From DASSQJ01 sp963726295 (GTDB lineage: Bacteria; Actinomycetota; Actinomycetes; Actinomycetales; Dermatophilaceae): a DNA stretch of 64,000 bases. Location of the stretch: the NCBI GenBank assembly GCA_963726295.1, contig CAVSBW010000011.1:1-64000 (forward strand), given 5' to 3'. Below the pieces are notes generated by a model. It ran no database searches. It saw nothing but the letters and a program-made list of their open reading frames with translations, and was not told the origin of the DNA. Shown here piece by piece: positions 1 to 8,626 of the stretch (positions are counted from its first letter, which is position 1; every line of letters starts with the position of its first letter). A program made the translations under genes and the position numbers.

Positions 1-186
1 CCGTTTCCTTACCATGGTAGAGACAAACACCTACCCTAAAACCTGTGCAAGTTGCACACAAAAGACTACGCCATCTCTCACAGCCTGAATATGTAACCCC
101 CTGATTTTGCTACGAATCGCAACAAAGGCTCTCTGGCGCACAAATTGCCTTTCAGCATGGCATACCCACAACCAATGGAGGATTCT

Positions 187-474
187 ATGCGTTACCATCT
201 CAATACTCTTGGCCAATTTCAGAGCGACCAGTACCCTGAAATGCGGTCAGACGAAATTGTGCTGTCATTTCGAGATCCTGCTGCAATGGAAGCCCTACAT
301 GCGTTTGCCGACCTGACGGACGACGATGCTCTAGCCGTGGTGACCGTGAAGCGGCTGGATGCGATTGCTGAGGAACTGATGAGGCAGCCGGAATTGGCTG
401 CGTTCCTGGGCGGCTGCAAAGCAACTTGTGTGCGGCAAGCGATGGGGCTAGAATGCAGTCTGGGTGTCCTATAG
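187..474 (+). CDS. Hypothetical protein of the low-GC segment, 95 aa
   Basis: A short acidic protein that I do not recognise. The start at 187 is chosen because a purine-rich GGAGG lies just upstream of the ATG; an in-frame ATG at 145 has no such site. The protein is Asp/Glu rich in the middle, has no signal peptide or membrane segment and ends in a Cys-containing tail. It precedes the dehydrogenase remnant by about 90 bases on the same strand. Base composition matches the rest of bases 1-6,000 and not the remainder of the window. It may itself be part of a frameshifted gene, since all its neighbours are broken. Confidence 0.45.
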   Translation: MRYHLNTLGQFQSDQYPEMRSDEIVLSFRDPAAMEALHAFADLTDDDALAVVTVKRLDAIAEELMRQPELAAFLGGCKATCVRQAMGLECSLGVL

Positions 475-560
475 CATGGCTCGGACCTGGAGGTGAACGG
501 CATGCAGTGGGCGCATGATAATTCCAATACCACTGAACCCCTTTTACGACCAAACAGGAG

Positions 561-1326
561 ATGAGCGACATGGCACGACTTCGCAGGCAAAGTGGGCCTG
601 ATTAGCGGCGGTGCCCGTGGGCAGGGTGCAGTAGAAGCCCGGTTGTTCGCACAGGAAGGCGCCCAAGTCGTCTTTGGCGATATTCTGGATGACGAAGGCA
701 AGCAGGTTGAAGCTGCTATTCGCGCCCAAGGTGGTGCCGCTACCTATGTGCATCTCGATGTGACACGTGAGGCGGACTGGCAGCACGCCGTGCAAACCGC
801 GGAGTCACAGTACGGCAAGCTGAATATTCTGGTCAACAACGCCGGTATCGTCATTCGTGGATCGATTGAGGAAACCAGTGAGGACGACTGGGAGCGCATC
901 ATGGCCATTAACATGAAAGGGGTGTTTCTAGGGACCAAATGTGCCATCCCGGCCATGCGGCGTGCAGGGGGTGGCTGGATCATCAACATTTCGTCCGGTG
1001 CCGGGATTGCTCCCAATCCTGACACCTCAGCGGCATACGCCGCCACCAAAGGTGGTGTGCGCCTGTTTACCAAATCGACGGCTGTGCAGCATGCCAAAGA
1101 CCATATCCGGTGCAACTCCGTGCATCCCGGTCCGATCGACACGGCCATGGTGCGGGGTCCGGGGACCGACCCCGCATTGCTAGAGGCCATGGCCCAACGG
1201 GTACCGTTGGGCCGCCTGGGGACGGCCGAGGAAATTGCCTATGGGGTGCTGTATCTGGCTTCCGATGAGGCGTCCTTTGTCACGGGGTCAGAATTGGTGA
1301 TTGATGGTGGTAGAACCGCCCAATGA
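561..1326 (+). pseudogene. Short-chain dehydrogenase/reductase, frameshifted at its start
   Basis: Classical SDR oxidoreductase of about 250 aa. Visible motifs are the nucleotide-binding GGARGQG, the NNAG motif, the catalytic Ser in NISSG and the YAATK catalytic pair, followed by PGPIDT and a C-terminal VIDGG, as in 3-oxoacyl-ACP reductase or glucose-1-dehydrogenase-like SDRs. A good ribosome site (CAGGAG) precedes ATG 561, but that frame closes after a dozen codons; the SDR frame begins at about 577 (DFAGKVGLISGG) one base out of register. One missing base between 573 and 577 would restore a full-length protein. The substrate cannot be told. This is either a decayed gene or a sequencing error of the kind seen across bases 1-6,000. 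Confidence 0.8.
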
Positions 1327-1374
1327 CAAAGGGTAGCGTGATGGTCACGCGCATAACAGGATGGAGGCATATCG

Positions 1375-2169
1375 GTGACGTTTGAGGAGATTCTCGACCA
1401 AGCCGTCGCCATGCTCCAGCGTCGTGGGCGGGTAACGTATCGTGTCCTCAAGCGCCAGTTTGATCTTGATGACGATGCTCTGGAAGACCTCAAAGAGGAT
1501 ATTCTTTACTCCCAATCACAGGTGGTTGATGATGAGGGCAAGGGGCTCATTTGGACTGGCGAATCTGGAACAAAACCGAAACCAGCATCCACTTTACCTG
1601 TTCAGCCCGAAGTAACCGAGCAAGACATACTCATCCAAGCCGAGCCCCCACCGAAACCCCTAACCCCCGACGCCGAACGCCGCCAACTCACCTTGATGTT
1701 TTCGGACCTGGTGGACTCAACAAAATTATCGGGACAGCTCGACCCGGAAGACTATAGAGAAGTGCTCCGCGCCTACCAGGCTACCTGTAGCGACGTGATT
1801 CAACAATTCGATGGCTATATTGCTCAACATCTGGGTGACGCCCTGCTGGTGCATTTTGGATTTCCCCAAGCCCACGAGGATGATGCCCAAAGGGCCATTC
1901 ATGCCGGATTGGGTATGCTCTCGGCCATGAACACGCTTAATACCCGTCTGGAACAGGATAATGGAATCCGTCTCAGAATCCGGGTAGGCATCCACACCGG
2001 GCTGCGTATGGGTATTTCAACGGTATTTTATCGCCAGCCCCTCCGGCGCACAACCCTGAAAACACCTCTGGGCATCCCCGTGTCGCCCGTCGATGATGTC
2101 GACTGCCCCGGCACGCAACCGCAGCCTACCGCAGCAGCGCGCAGCAAGGCGTGGCGCGGAAAGGCGTAG
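1375..2169 (+). pseudogene. Class III adenylate/guanylate cyclase-type protein, truncated
   Basis: Starts at a GTG preceded by GGAGG. The first 60 or so residues form a small helical N-terminal domain (FEEILDQAVAMLQRRGRVTY) often found ahead of cyclase domains in large signalling ATPases. A linker follows, then a class III cyclase domain from about residue 100: ERRQLTLMFSDLVDST with the metal-binding Asp, then FDGYIAQHLGDALLVHFG with the second Asp, and IRVGIHTGL. Homology stops abruptly after HTGL near base 2005, where a VVVG-type continuation is expected. The last 55 codons look unrelated. Family members are usually over 1,000 aa with an ATPase and TPR region, all missing here. A deletion, rearrangement or misjoin near 2005 is likely. 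Confidence 0.7.
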
Positions 2170-2314
2170 TCTGGACAGGATGCAAACATATCATTTGCAA
2201 TGGGAGCGTTTGCGTGGTTTGCTAGAGTTGTATCATTGGCCGCCGCTTTTTTGAAACATGGAGCCAGGGATGTCTGCCATTGTGGTGCACTTGTAGCTTG
2301 CATGTGGGTTCCCG

Positions 2315-2640
2315 GTGTCGCATCAAAAGAAGGCGGTTATGGGATGGCTGATTCTGGAGATGACCCGCTTGCCGTTTCTCGTCGGGCTGGTGATTGCCCT
2401 GCGCCACGTTGGCACCTTACTGGGGCCATGGGCCGGCGTGCTGGCCGATCGCATGGATCGGCGCCGTCTCGGTCTGGTCTTATCCACGCTGATGTTGTTC
2501 GTGGCATTAACGCTTGCCGGCCTCGTTTACCTGCGACGGTTAGAGGTCTGGCATCTGTTTTGCGGCGTCGCTCGCTAGCAGCGTGTTGTGGGCTTTTTAC
2601 CAGCCGGTGACGCTGAGCGTGGCGCCGTGGGTACCTGGGC
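2315..2640 (+). pseudogene. MFS transporter N-terminal fragment
   Basis: A fragment of the first three membrane helices of a major facilitator. The stretch GWLILEMTRLPFLVGLVIALRH is followed by the loop GVLADRMDRRRL, the canonical MFS motif A between helices 2 and 3, and another hydrophobic helix. The frame closes at 2578, but the sequence ASSVLWAFYQPVTLSV continues in another frame over the next 50 bases, so there is a frameshift near 2570. The true N-terminus before 2315 is not readable and nothing after about 2640 looks like the remaining nine helices. It is non-functional as it stands. Confidence 0.6.
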
Positions 2641-2758
2641 CGGGGCAGCAATCGGCAGCAGACAGGCGTTCAGTACAGCGCCACATAAAAGGCGATGCGC
2701 AGCCCTAAGCCTCATAAGGCATAACGTGCTGCGCCCGCTCGTGATGGGCGATCGGGTC

Positions 2759-4000
2759 TTAGGACTGTACCGTATTGTCCGGCAAGCCGTCATTGAGCAG
2801 GAGGGCGGGTTTGCCGGCAAGCGTCTGCAAATCGTTATCAAGCACCTGGGCAATGACGGTATTGCCGGTGACCGCTTCCTGTCCTTCCGCTGCCCCACCC
2901 TGAAGAAAGATTGGCACCTCGCCGGCCTTTTCGATGCAATTACGGCTGATGACTGCCCGTGCCCGATTGCGGTGGGCGCCGTAGCCACCCATTCCGACCC
3001 CACCGATGATACGTATGCCGTAGCGTGCAGCGCCGGTAATGTGGTTCTGTAGAATGGCGGCATCGAGCATGTTGTCTACCGCTGGGCCAAAGCCGCTATA
3101 CAGCATGATGCCGTCGCCGTTGTTGTGGCAGGCGTTGTCGATGATATTACAACGCAGATAATTATCGCGCAGACACTGCGCGACCAGGGGACGTGCGGTC
3201 TGCGCCCCGATAGCCAGGGCGTCGTTATCGCGGATGATATTGTGGCACACGTCAATCGTGACATGGTTATGGCATGGGCCAAAAAACCGGCAATAGTGAG
3301 GCCGCGTCGTTCGCTTTGTTCGATCGTGTTATTGAGGACCCGCACGTGCATGTGTACGCCATCGCCTTCATCGAAAAACACCACCATCGCAATGCCGTCG
3401 GCAAACGCGCAGGTCATGCTGTTGTCGCAGATCAAGATAGGATTGCCCACGCCGCTTTTACCCTGTACGAAGATGTGATGTCCCTGCCGACCGGCCGCCG
3501 GGCGCGGCGTGATGGGGCGGAATTGCCGGGTGCCATTATCGAGAAAGTTGTTGTCTTTGATCAACGCCTCTTGCGGGCCCCAAAGAATAATCCCATGTTG
3601 CCCGTGCTGACGGATGGTATTACGCATAACCTGGATGCACGCGCCAGGTTGATTGCCGATGCCGTTGCCGCCACTGTTACACAGAGTAAAGCCGCTAATC
3701 GTGCTCCCATCACCTAGAGAGCACCAGGCTTTCGCCGGCACGCACCGGCCGAAACGAAAGTCCCCATGGCCCCCTTCGCCATCCAGGACGGTATCGTCCT
3801 GTCCTGATCCCCGCGGGTAACACCTGGCGGGACGTGAGCGGAAAGGTCTCGCTGGTGTGGGATGGACTAATACTGGCCGGGGCCGACAAGAACCGTGTCG
3901 CCGACATTGGCATGACGCAGCGCGGTACTGATGCTGCCATAGGCTGCCGTGCGGGGTCAGTGGCGGAAACATAGGTCAGATGTGGCATCACATGCGGCAT
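2759..4000 (-). pseudogene. Right-handed parallel beta-helix (DUF1565-type) protein, several frameshifts
   Basis: Read on the minus strand from ATG 4000, translation breaks at least three times. Joined together the pieces give YGSISTALRHANVGDTVLVG, then SPSHTSETFPLTLPPGVTL, then QDDTVLDGEGG, a typical DUF1565 entry into a beta-helix. Many Asn-rich rungs follow (MRNTIRQHGQHGIILWG, LIKDNNFLDNGT, VLNNTIEQS, CNIIDNACHNNGDGIMLYSG, AILQNHITG, VISRNCIEKAG, VLDNDLQTLAG). Such proteins are usually secreted or surface carbohydrate-binding or carbohydrate-cleaving proteins; no catalytic motif can be assigned. No signal peptide is visible. The frame changes fall near 3930, 3800 and 3230. Confidence 0.75.
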
Positions 4001-4453
4001 CAATAGAAACTCCCTTTGCCAAAATCCCCTCAAGAAGACCCTCACCCCAGCCTAATACGCAAAAATGTGGCTTTGATAGGCACCCAATGCGATGTGCCGC
4101 GCCGCGATCCTCAACTCGACAAGACACGCAAGACAATGCATCATAAAGGCTTCCTTCCTCACAAGTCGTGGGGGGGACATCGGATAGCTATGACGATACC
4201 AACCACCGCTATGCGCATGCAACTTGACACAGGCCCTCACCTGAGGCATCGTGAGCAGAGGGGTCAAGCCAGCGGCTAAAGCAGACCACAAGAGGGTGAA
4301 ACGTCATCCTCTTTAGAAAGCGCTTGACGATGAGGCCTGAATCGGTGTAGATATTCGAGGGGTGTCGTTACGGAGCGTTTTGAGCGGCATCATCTGTCTG
4401 GCAGAGCCGGAAAATGGTATTCATCAACACGGGTCAAGGCGACAATCCGACTA
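4001..4453. other. Intergenic stretch without recognisable gene
   Basis: About 450 bases between the divergent beta-helix and phosphatase remnants. The short open frames on both strands have no family resemblance and no ribosome sites. I see no strong hairpin, repeat or RNA gene. Since both neighbours are broken, it may contain further decayed coding sequence. Confidence 0.4.
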
Positions 4454-5375
4454 TGACACTACAAGACCTGACGACCGCGCTGTCTGCACAGATGCCGCCG
4501 GTGTTCCGCTGGGCGGGGGCGATTGCCCGGCAACTACGTCATTTTGACATTGGTATACCCGGGAAGAAGACCTAGGTTTTGCTAACGCAGATGCACTCAC
4601 GTTGGCGGATTTATCGCTTCAAGAGCTGCTCGTGGGGGCGCTGCGGGACAGCAATCCCCTGTTGCGGCAATGCCGTCTGGAAGCGGAGGAATAAGTCCGG
4701 AGATCTGGATCGTTTCGCTACGGATGCCGACTACACCATCGCCCTCGATCCCATTGATGGCACGGAAAAATACCGTGATCACAGTGGGGATGGCTGGTCG
4801 ATTATGCTCAATCTGCGCTCGCTTGAGACGGTGCATTATTCACTGGTCTATGTACCGGAAGTCGGGGCTAACGGAACGTGGGTGGAAGCAGTTGGGAACC
4901 GGATCATCTGCGGTGAGGATGATCCCAACCGGCCTGCAACCGACGTCCTGCGAGAGTTGGCGCCGATTGATGCCAACGCCCGGCCAGACTCGAACACGAT
5001 TCGTCTCAGTGCGCCACTGGATACCCCGGAACACCTGCAAGTGATGGCGGATGCCGGCTTTCAACCGATCAAGTCAGCGCCGGCCTCCGCTAATCTGTAC
5101 GACTTGTTTGCTCGAGGCGCGGTTGGCGGACAAGTCATCCCATACCCCGAATGTGTATGACTTTCCGGTCTTCCTTCACATGGCGCGGATGTTGGGAGGA
5201 GATGCGCTCTGGGTACACAATCAACAACCCGTCACCTTCACGATATTTGGTTAGACGAGCGAGCGGATATGCTGAGACTGCCGGGAATCGTGGCGTGCAG
5301 CGCCAATCGGAAACGCTGACGGCGCTGTGCAAGTTGGCTCGAGATTGGGATCCGGTACGGTATCACGATGCATAG
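4454..5375 (+). pseudogene. Inositol-monophosphatase-family phosphatase, multiply frameshifted
   Basis: The pieces in three frames assemble into one IMPase/FBPase/CysQ-fold protein. ATG 4454 opens TLQDLTTALSAQMPPVFRWAGA; then, in another frame, LTLADLSLQELLVGALRDSN; then from about 4690 the core with TDADYTIALDPIDGTEKY. DPIDGT (bases 4747-4764) is the metal-binding signature of the family. The core continues through ASANLYDLFARGAVGGQV, shifts again to NVYDFPVFLHMARMLGGDALWV, and ends with MLRLPGIVACSANR and LTALCKLARDWDPVRYHDA. It would hydrolyse a small phosphomonoester if intact; which one is unknown. At least four frame changes lie within 920 bases. Confidence 0.75.
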
Positions 5376-5549
5376 ATCGTTGGCGCTTCCCAGCCTGATT
5401 TTTGAGTGTTCGATGAGGCAGTAACAGCGCAGCATCAACGCATCACGGAGGCAACACCGATAGCCCTGGCTCTCAATCCATGTCGGAGGTTTGGCGCTAC
5501 ACACAAGCATGTTGTCGACCAAAGTCGTGGGACGACCCATGGGACTGCC

Positions 5550-6006
5550 TCAGCTGGAGGATTTGCTGCGCTGAGAGGCGATCTGCTGCGCGGTTTCTGC
5601 GGGTCGCTCCGCCGTTAAGCGGATGTGGTCGACCCACTGAGCGCTGGCATAGCAGGCGGCCCCAGCGAGCACCAATCGACAGGGTCCCCCGTGCTCCTCA
5701 GGCAAGGCGGCACCGTTCAGCCGGTTCGCAAGTAGAGCGTGCGCGGGAGTCAGCCCCTTGGCACCGGCCTCATCGGAGCCAGATAGGGGCACTGTCACGG
5801 ATTCGAATACGCGGCAGCCGAGACTTCGGCATACCGAGCGAGGGGTAGCGGTCGAACCACTTGCAACAGCTCGGCTAGAGACACGCCATCCCACCTCTGG
5901 TTGGCGACGGTCCAGCCCTCTTCACAGCGAAAGTCGTCCGTCAAACTGGCCGCTGCGAGGGCTTCGAGATCGCTTGCGGAGAAGGTGCTGGGCGCCGGCG
6001 ACGGCC
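5550..6006 (-). pseudogene. Sulfite-oxidase-type molybdopterin-binding domain, 5' truncated and frameshifted
   Basis: The minus strand from about 6006 down encodes STFSASDLEALAAAS, then FRCEEGW, the Cys that ligates molybdenum in the sulfite oxidase/YedY family. RYAEVSAAAYS follows, and the frame closes at 5795. One base over, the same protein continues as ESVTVPLS, LLANRLNGAALPEEHGGPCR (the HGGPxR cofactor motif), then ACYASAQWVDHI and a stop at 5550. It is therefore a molybdopterin oxidoreductase domain with a one-base change near 5800-5812. Its upstream part is missing because the actinobacterial sequence begins there. Codon use (TTG, TTT, TGT, GAA) is that of bases 1-6,000. Confidence 0.75.
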
Positions 6007-7087
6007 CGTCGATGGTGAACCGCCCCTGGGCGGGGTCGAGCTGTCCGATGCCGGCGGTGTCGGCGATCGCCCGGGGTCGCTCGAGGTTCTGCCCGCCGTC
6101 GACGGACCGGGCCTGGTAGATCACGCCGGTGTCGCGCCGCTTGTCATACCCCGACCACACGAGGTAGACCGTGCCCTCGCTGTCGGTGCGAACCGCGCAC
6201 CCCTGGCGGCCACCGGTCCGGTCGTTGTTCGTCGCGGCCGTCACCTGCCGACTCGACCACGTGTCGCCGCCGTCCGTGCTGCGGGCCAGGAGGACGGGCT
6301 CGGAGCCCGCGGTTCCGCGGAAGCCGACGTTGCAGACGTACACGGTGCCGAAGTAAGGGCTCGACTCGGCGTTGTCGGCCCAGATCTGCTCCTTGTCGCT
6401 GAACAGGGCACTGTTCTGCTTCGTGACGACCACGGGGTCCATCCAGGCAGTGGCGTCACCGGCCGCGGCCGCGTCGACGTCGTCGGTGCGCGAGACCGCG
6501 ATGGCGGCGTCGCCCTTGAGCGCCTTCGGGTCGAACGGGGTGGCGATGTTCGCGTAGTAGAGCCGCCGGCCGTTGTCCCACGCGAAGCGACCGTCCGGGC
6601 CCGGCACCGGTCCGAAGACGAGCTCGGGGTCGCCGTTGGAGACCAGGCCGTTCTCGTAGTACCCCGGCAGCGTGCCGATGGGACCGACCGCGGGCTGGCA
6701 GGGCGGGTTGGAGTCGCCGGACGGAGGTCGGCAGCCGGGGTTACGCGCCGACCAGCCGGTGTACGTCGGCTGGATCCACGTGGTGCCGGAGTCGAACGAG
6801 AACTGCACACCGCTCACCCCCACGTCCGGGGTGAAGGGGCAGGTGAGCGGGTCGCCGGCGGAGCACCACTCGAGGTCGATGTTGTCGTTGGCCCCCGCGA
6901 CGAGCACGCGCGGGTCGGTGGGGTCGACCGCGAGCCCGGGCTCGTTCTGCTTGTTGCCGGAGAACCAGCCGTCGGCGCTCCCGACCGTGACCTCGGTGTC
7001 GCCCACCATCGGCGCCGCCCCCGCGACCGCCGGTGTCAGGACCAGGCCCAACGCCAGTACCCCTCCGAGAACCATGGTGCGCGTCAT
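5795..7087 (-). CDS. Secreted BNR/sialidase-like repeat protein, 3' end replaced by foreign sequence
   Basis: ATG 7087 is preceded by GAGGAG and starts a Sec signal peptide (MTRTMVLGGVLALGLVLTPAVAGAAP). The mature part is a beta-propeller type protein with Asp-box motifs SFDSGTTW and STDGGDTW plus a degenerate SVDGGQN, and NEPGLAVDPTDPRVLVAG near the N-terminus, as in exo-alpha-sialidase-like and glycosyl hydrolase BNR proteins. Catalytic residues of true sialidases are not evident, so the activity is unknown. About 360 residues in, after GRFTIDG, the sequence changes in frame to a molybdopterin-enzyme fragment of different base composition. The last 70 residues are therefore not part of the natural protein and its own C-terminus is missing. 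Confidence 0.8.
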   Translation of the reverse strand: MTRTMVLGGVLALGLVLTPAVAGAAPMVGDTEVTVGSADGWFSGNKQNEPGLAVDPTDPRVLVAGANDNIDLEWCSAGDPLTCPFTPDVGVSGVQFSFDSGTTWIQPTYTGWSARNPGCRPPSGDSNPPCQPAVGPIGTLPGYYENGLVSNGDPELVFGPVPGPDGRFAWDNGRRLYYANIATPFDPKALKGDAAIAVSRTDDVDAAAAGDATAWMDPVVVTKQNSALFSDKEQIWADNAESSPYFGTVYVCNVGFRGTAGSEPVLLARSTDGGDTWSSRQVTAATNNDRTGGRQGCAVRTDSEGTVYLVWSGYDKRRDTGVIYQARSVDGGQNLERPRAIADTAGIGQLDPAQGRFTIDGPSPAPSTFSASDLEALAAASLTDDFRCEEGWTVANQRWDGVSLAELLQVVRPLPLARYAEVSAAAYSNP

Positions 7088-7320
7088 CGGAGCCTCCTCA
7101 CCCTGTCGGGCCCGTCTCGTCACGTTACGCACGCCGTGCTGCGGGTGTCAACGGTGCCCGCACCTTCCCCACCACCCCTGACCTGCGAGGAGATCGCGTG
7201 GTGGGGTGTGCTTCTCCGCCGGCGCGCCGGGTCCCCCCCGCGACGCGGACGCCGGCGCGGGAGCCGGGACACGCCGGTGCCGCAGGGGCGTGCTTGCGGG
7301 TCGGGCCGTGGACCGCGACG

Positions 7321-8202
7321 ATGCCGTGCGTGGAACTGCGGCAGGGGCGGTTCGTCGAGACGGTGGCGTGGCTGGAGAGCTTCGTGCGGGCCGCGGAGGT
7401 CCTGCGGGTGCCGCCGGACGTCGTGGAACGGCAGGTGCGGGCGCTCGAGCGCGAGCTCGGGCTGCCCCTGTTCGACCGTTCGCGCCGGTCGGTGCGGCTC
7501 ACCGCCCACGGCCGCCGCTTCCTCGACGAGGTGCTGCCGGCGATGGACGATCTCGAGGCCGCCCGCAACGCGGTGCGGCGTGCCGCCCGCTCCGAGGGCG
7601 CCGTCGTCGCGGTCGGCGCGGGAAGCCTGGTCGACCCGACGGTGGTCGCCCGCGCCCTCGCGGCGTTCCGGGCCGAGCAGGCCGACGTCACGGTGACGCT
7701 GACGACCGGCACGGTCGACGAGCTCGTGGCCGCGCTGGTCTCCGGTGACCTGGACCTCGTCCTCGGCGGCATCCGCCCCTCGGCCGCACCCGACGGAGTC
7801 ACCGTCCTCGAGGTGGGCGCGGACGAGCTGGTCCTCGTCACCGGACCGTCCACCGCCGGGCGCGTCACGTCGCTGGAGGACACCGCCGAGCAGCCGTTCG
7901 TGTCGGTGCTCGGCAGTGCCGAGCTGGGCCGCTACCTCGAGCTCGCGTGCGCGACGCACGGCGTCGAGGCGGTCGTCGCACTCGAGGTGGCGTCGGTGGC
8001 GGCGGCCCGGCGGCTCGTCGCGGCCGACCTCGGGGTCGCCGTCCTGCCCCGGTCGCTCGTGACCGGTCCCGGACCCGAGGTGTGCTGCCTCCCGCTGGAC
8101 CCGGCGCCCGCGCTGCCGCCGCTCTGTGTGCTCACGATCTCCGACCCCGAGCCGCCGGCACCGGCCCGTCGGCTGGTCGAGCTGTTCGTCGACGCCGGCT
8201 GA
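7321..8202 (+). CDS. LysR-family transcriptional regulator
   Basis: A 293-aa regulator. Residues 1-65 form the winged HTH (VERQVRALERELGLPLFDRSRRSVRLTAHGRRFL), followed by a linker helix and an effector-binding domain from about residue 88 (VAVGAGSLVDPTVVARALAAF). ATG 7321 gives MPCVELRQGR; a GTG three codons later would give the classic MELRQ start and is equally possible, as neither has a clear ribosome site. The HTH recognition helix departs from the usual ATQPAVS pattern (VPPDVVERQV). It stands alone on the plus strand between two minus-strand genes, so its target is not evident; the divergent BNR protein is one candidate. Confidence 0.85.
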   Translation: MPCVELRQGRFVETVAWLESFVRAAEVLRVPPDVVERQVRALERELGLPLFDRSRRSVRLTAHGRRFLDEVLPAMDDLEAARNAVRRAARSEGAVVAVGAGSLVDPTVVARALAAFRAEQADVTVTLTTGTVDELVAALVSGDLDLVLGGIRPSAAPDGVTVLEVGADELVLVTGPSTAGRVTSLEDTAEQPFVSVLGSAELGRYLELACATHGVEAVVALEVASVAAARRLVAADLGVAVLPRSLVTGPGPEVCCLPLDPAPALPPLCVLTISDPEPPAPARRLVELFVDAG

Positions 8203-8261
8203 GCGCCCGCTGACCGGCCCGCCGGTGGCGCCCGTGCGGTCCGACTGTCGGTGCTCGCCGG

Positions 8262-8549
8262 TCAGAAGTCCATGGACGTCTCGTGTGAGCCCGCGCCGTC
8301 GCCGCCCCGAAGGCGGGTGAGGTGGAGTCGGCGCATGAGCCGGATGGTCGGTCGGATGAGCATCAGCACCGACCCGAGTACGAAGAGCCAGACGGCCGCG
8401 GTCGAGGTCGACTCCCAGAGGAAGAGGATGCTGCCGACGAGGAACAGCACCCCGGTGAGGACGTCATTGGCGATCGAGGCGGTCTCGTAGCGGCGCCGGA
8501 CGACGAGCTCGTCGTGGCCGATGCGGATCGTCATGTCGGTGTCGGACAA
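8262..8549 (-). CDS. YrhK-domain small membrane protein
   Basis: A 95-aa protein with two hydrophobic helices (IANDVLTGVLFLVGSILFLW and AVWLFVLGSVLMLIRPTIRL) and basic flanks, matching the YrhK-type domain that is usually built around RYET(x)SIxNDxLxGxLFLxGS. The TTG start at 8549 is chosen because GAGGAGG sits six bases upstream; an ATG at 8534 is the alternative. It is probably an inner-membrane protein; function unknown. The C-terminal tail is short and Gly-rich. Confidence 0.7.
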   Translation of the reverse strand: MSDTDMTIRIGHDELVVRRRYETASIANDVLTGVLFLVGSILFLWESTSTAAVWLFVLGSVLMLIRPTIRLMRRLHLTRLRGGDGAGSHETSMDF

Positions 8550-8626
8550 CGGGGCCTCCTCTGGGTCGTGGGCGGCTCCCGGCACGCTAGCAAGCATGGC
8601 GACCGGGGCTCAGGCCGCGGCGGGGG

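Noticed and set aside
5238..5540. A 100-codon minus-strand frame near the phosphatase remnant
   Set aside because: Its first part overlaps the joined 3' end of the IMPase reading on the other strand and it resembles no family.
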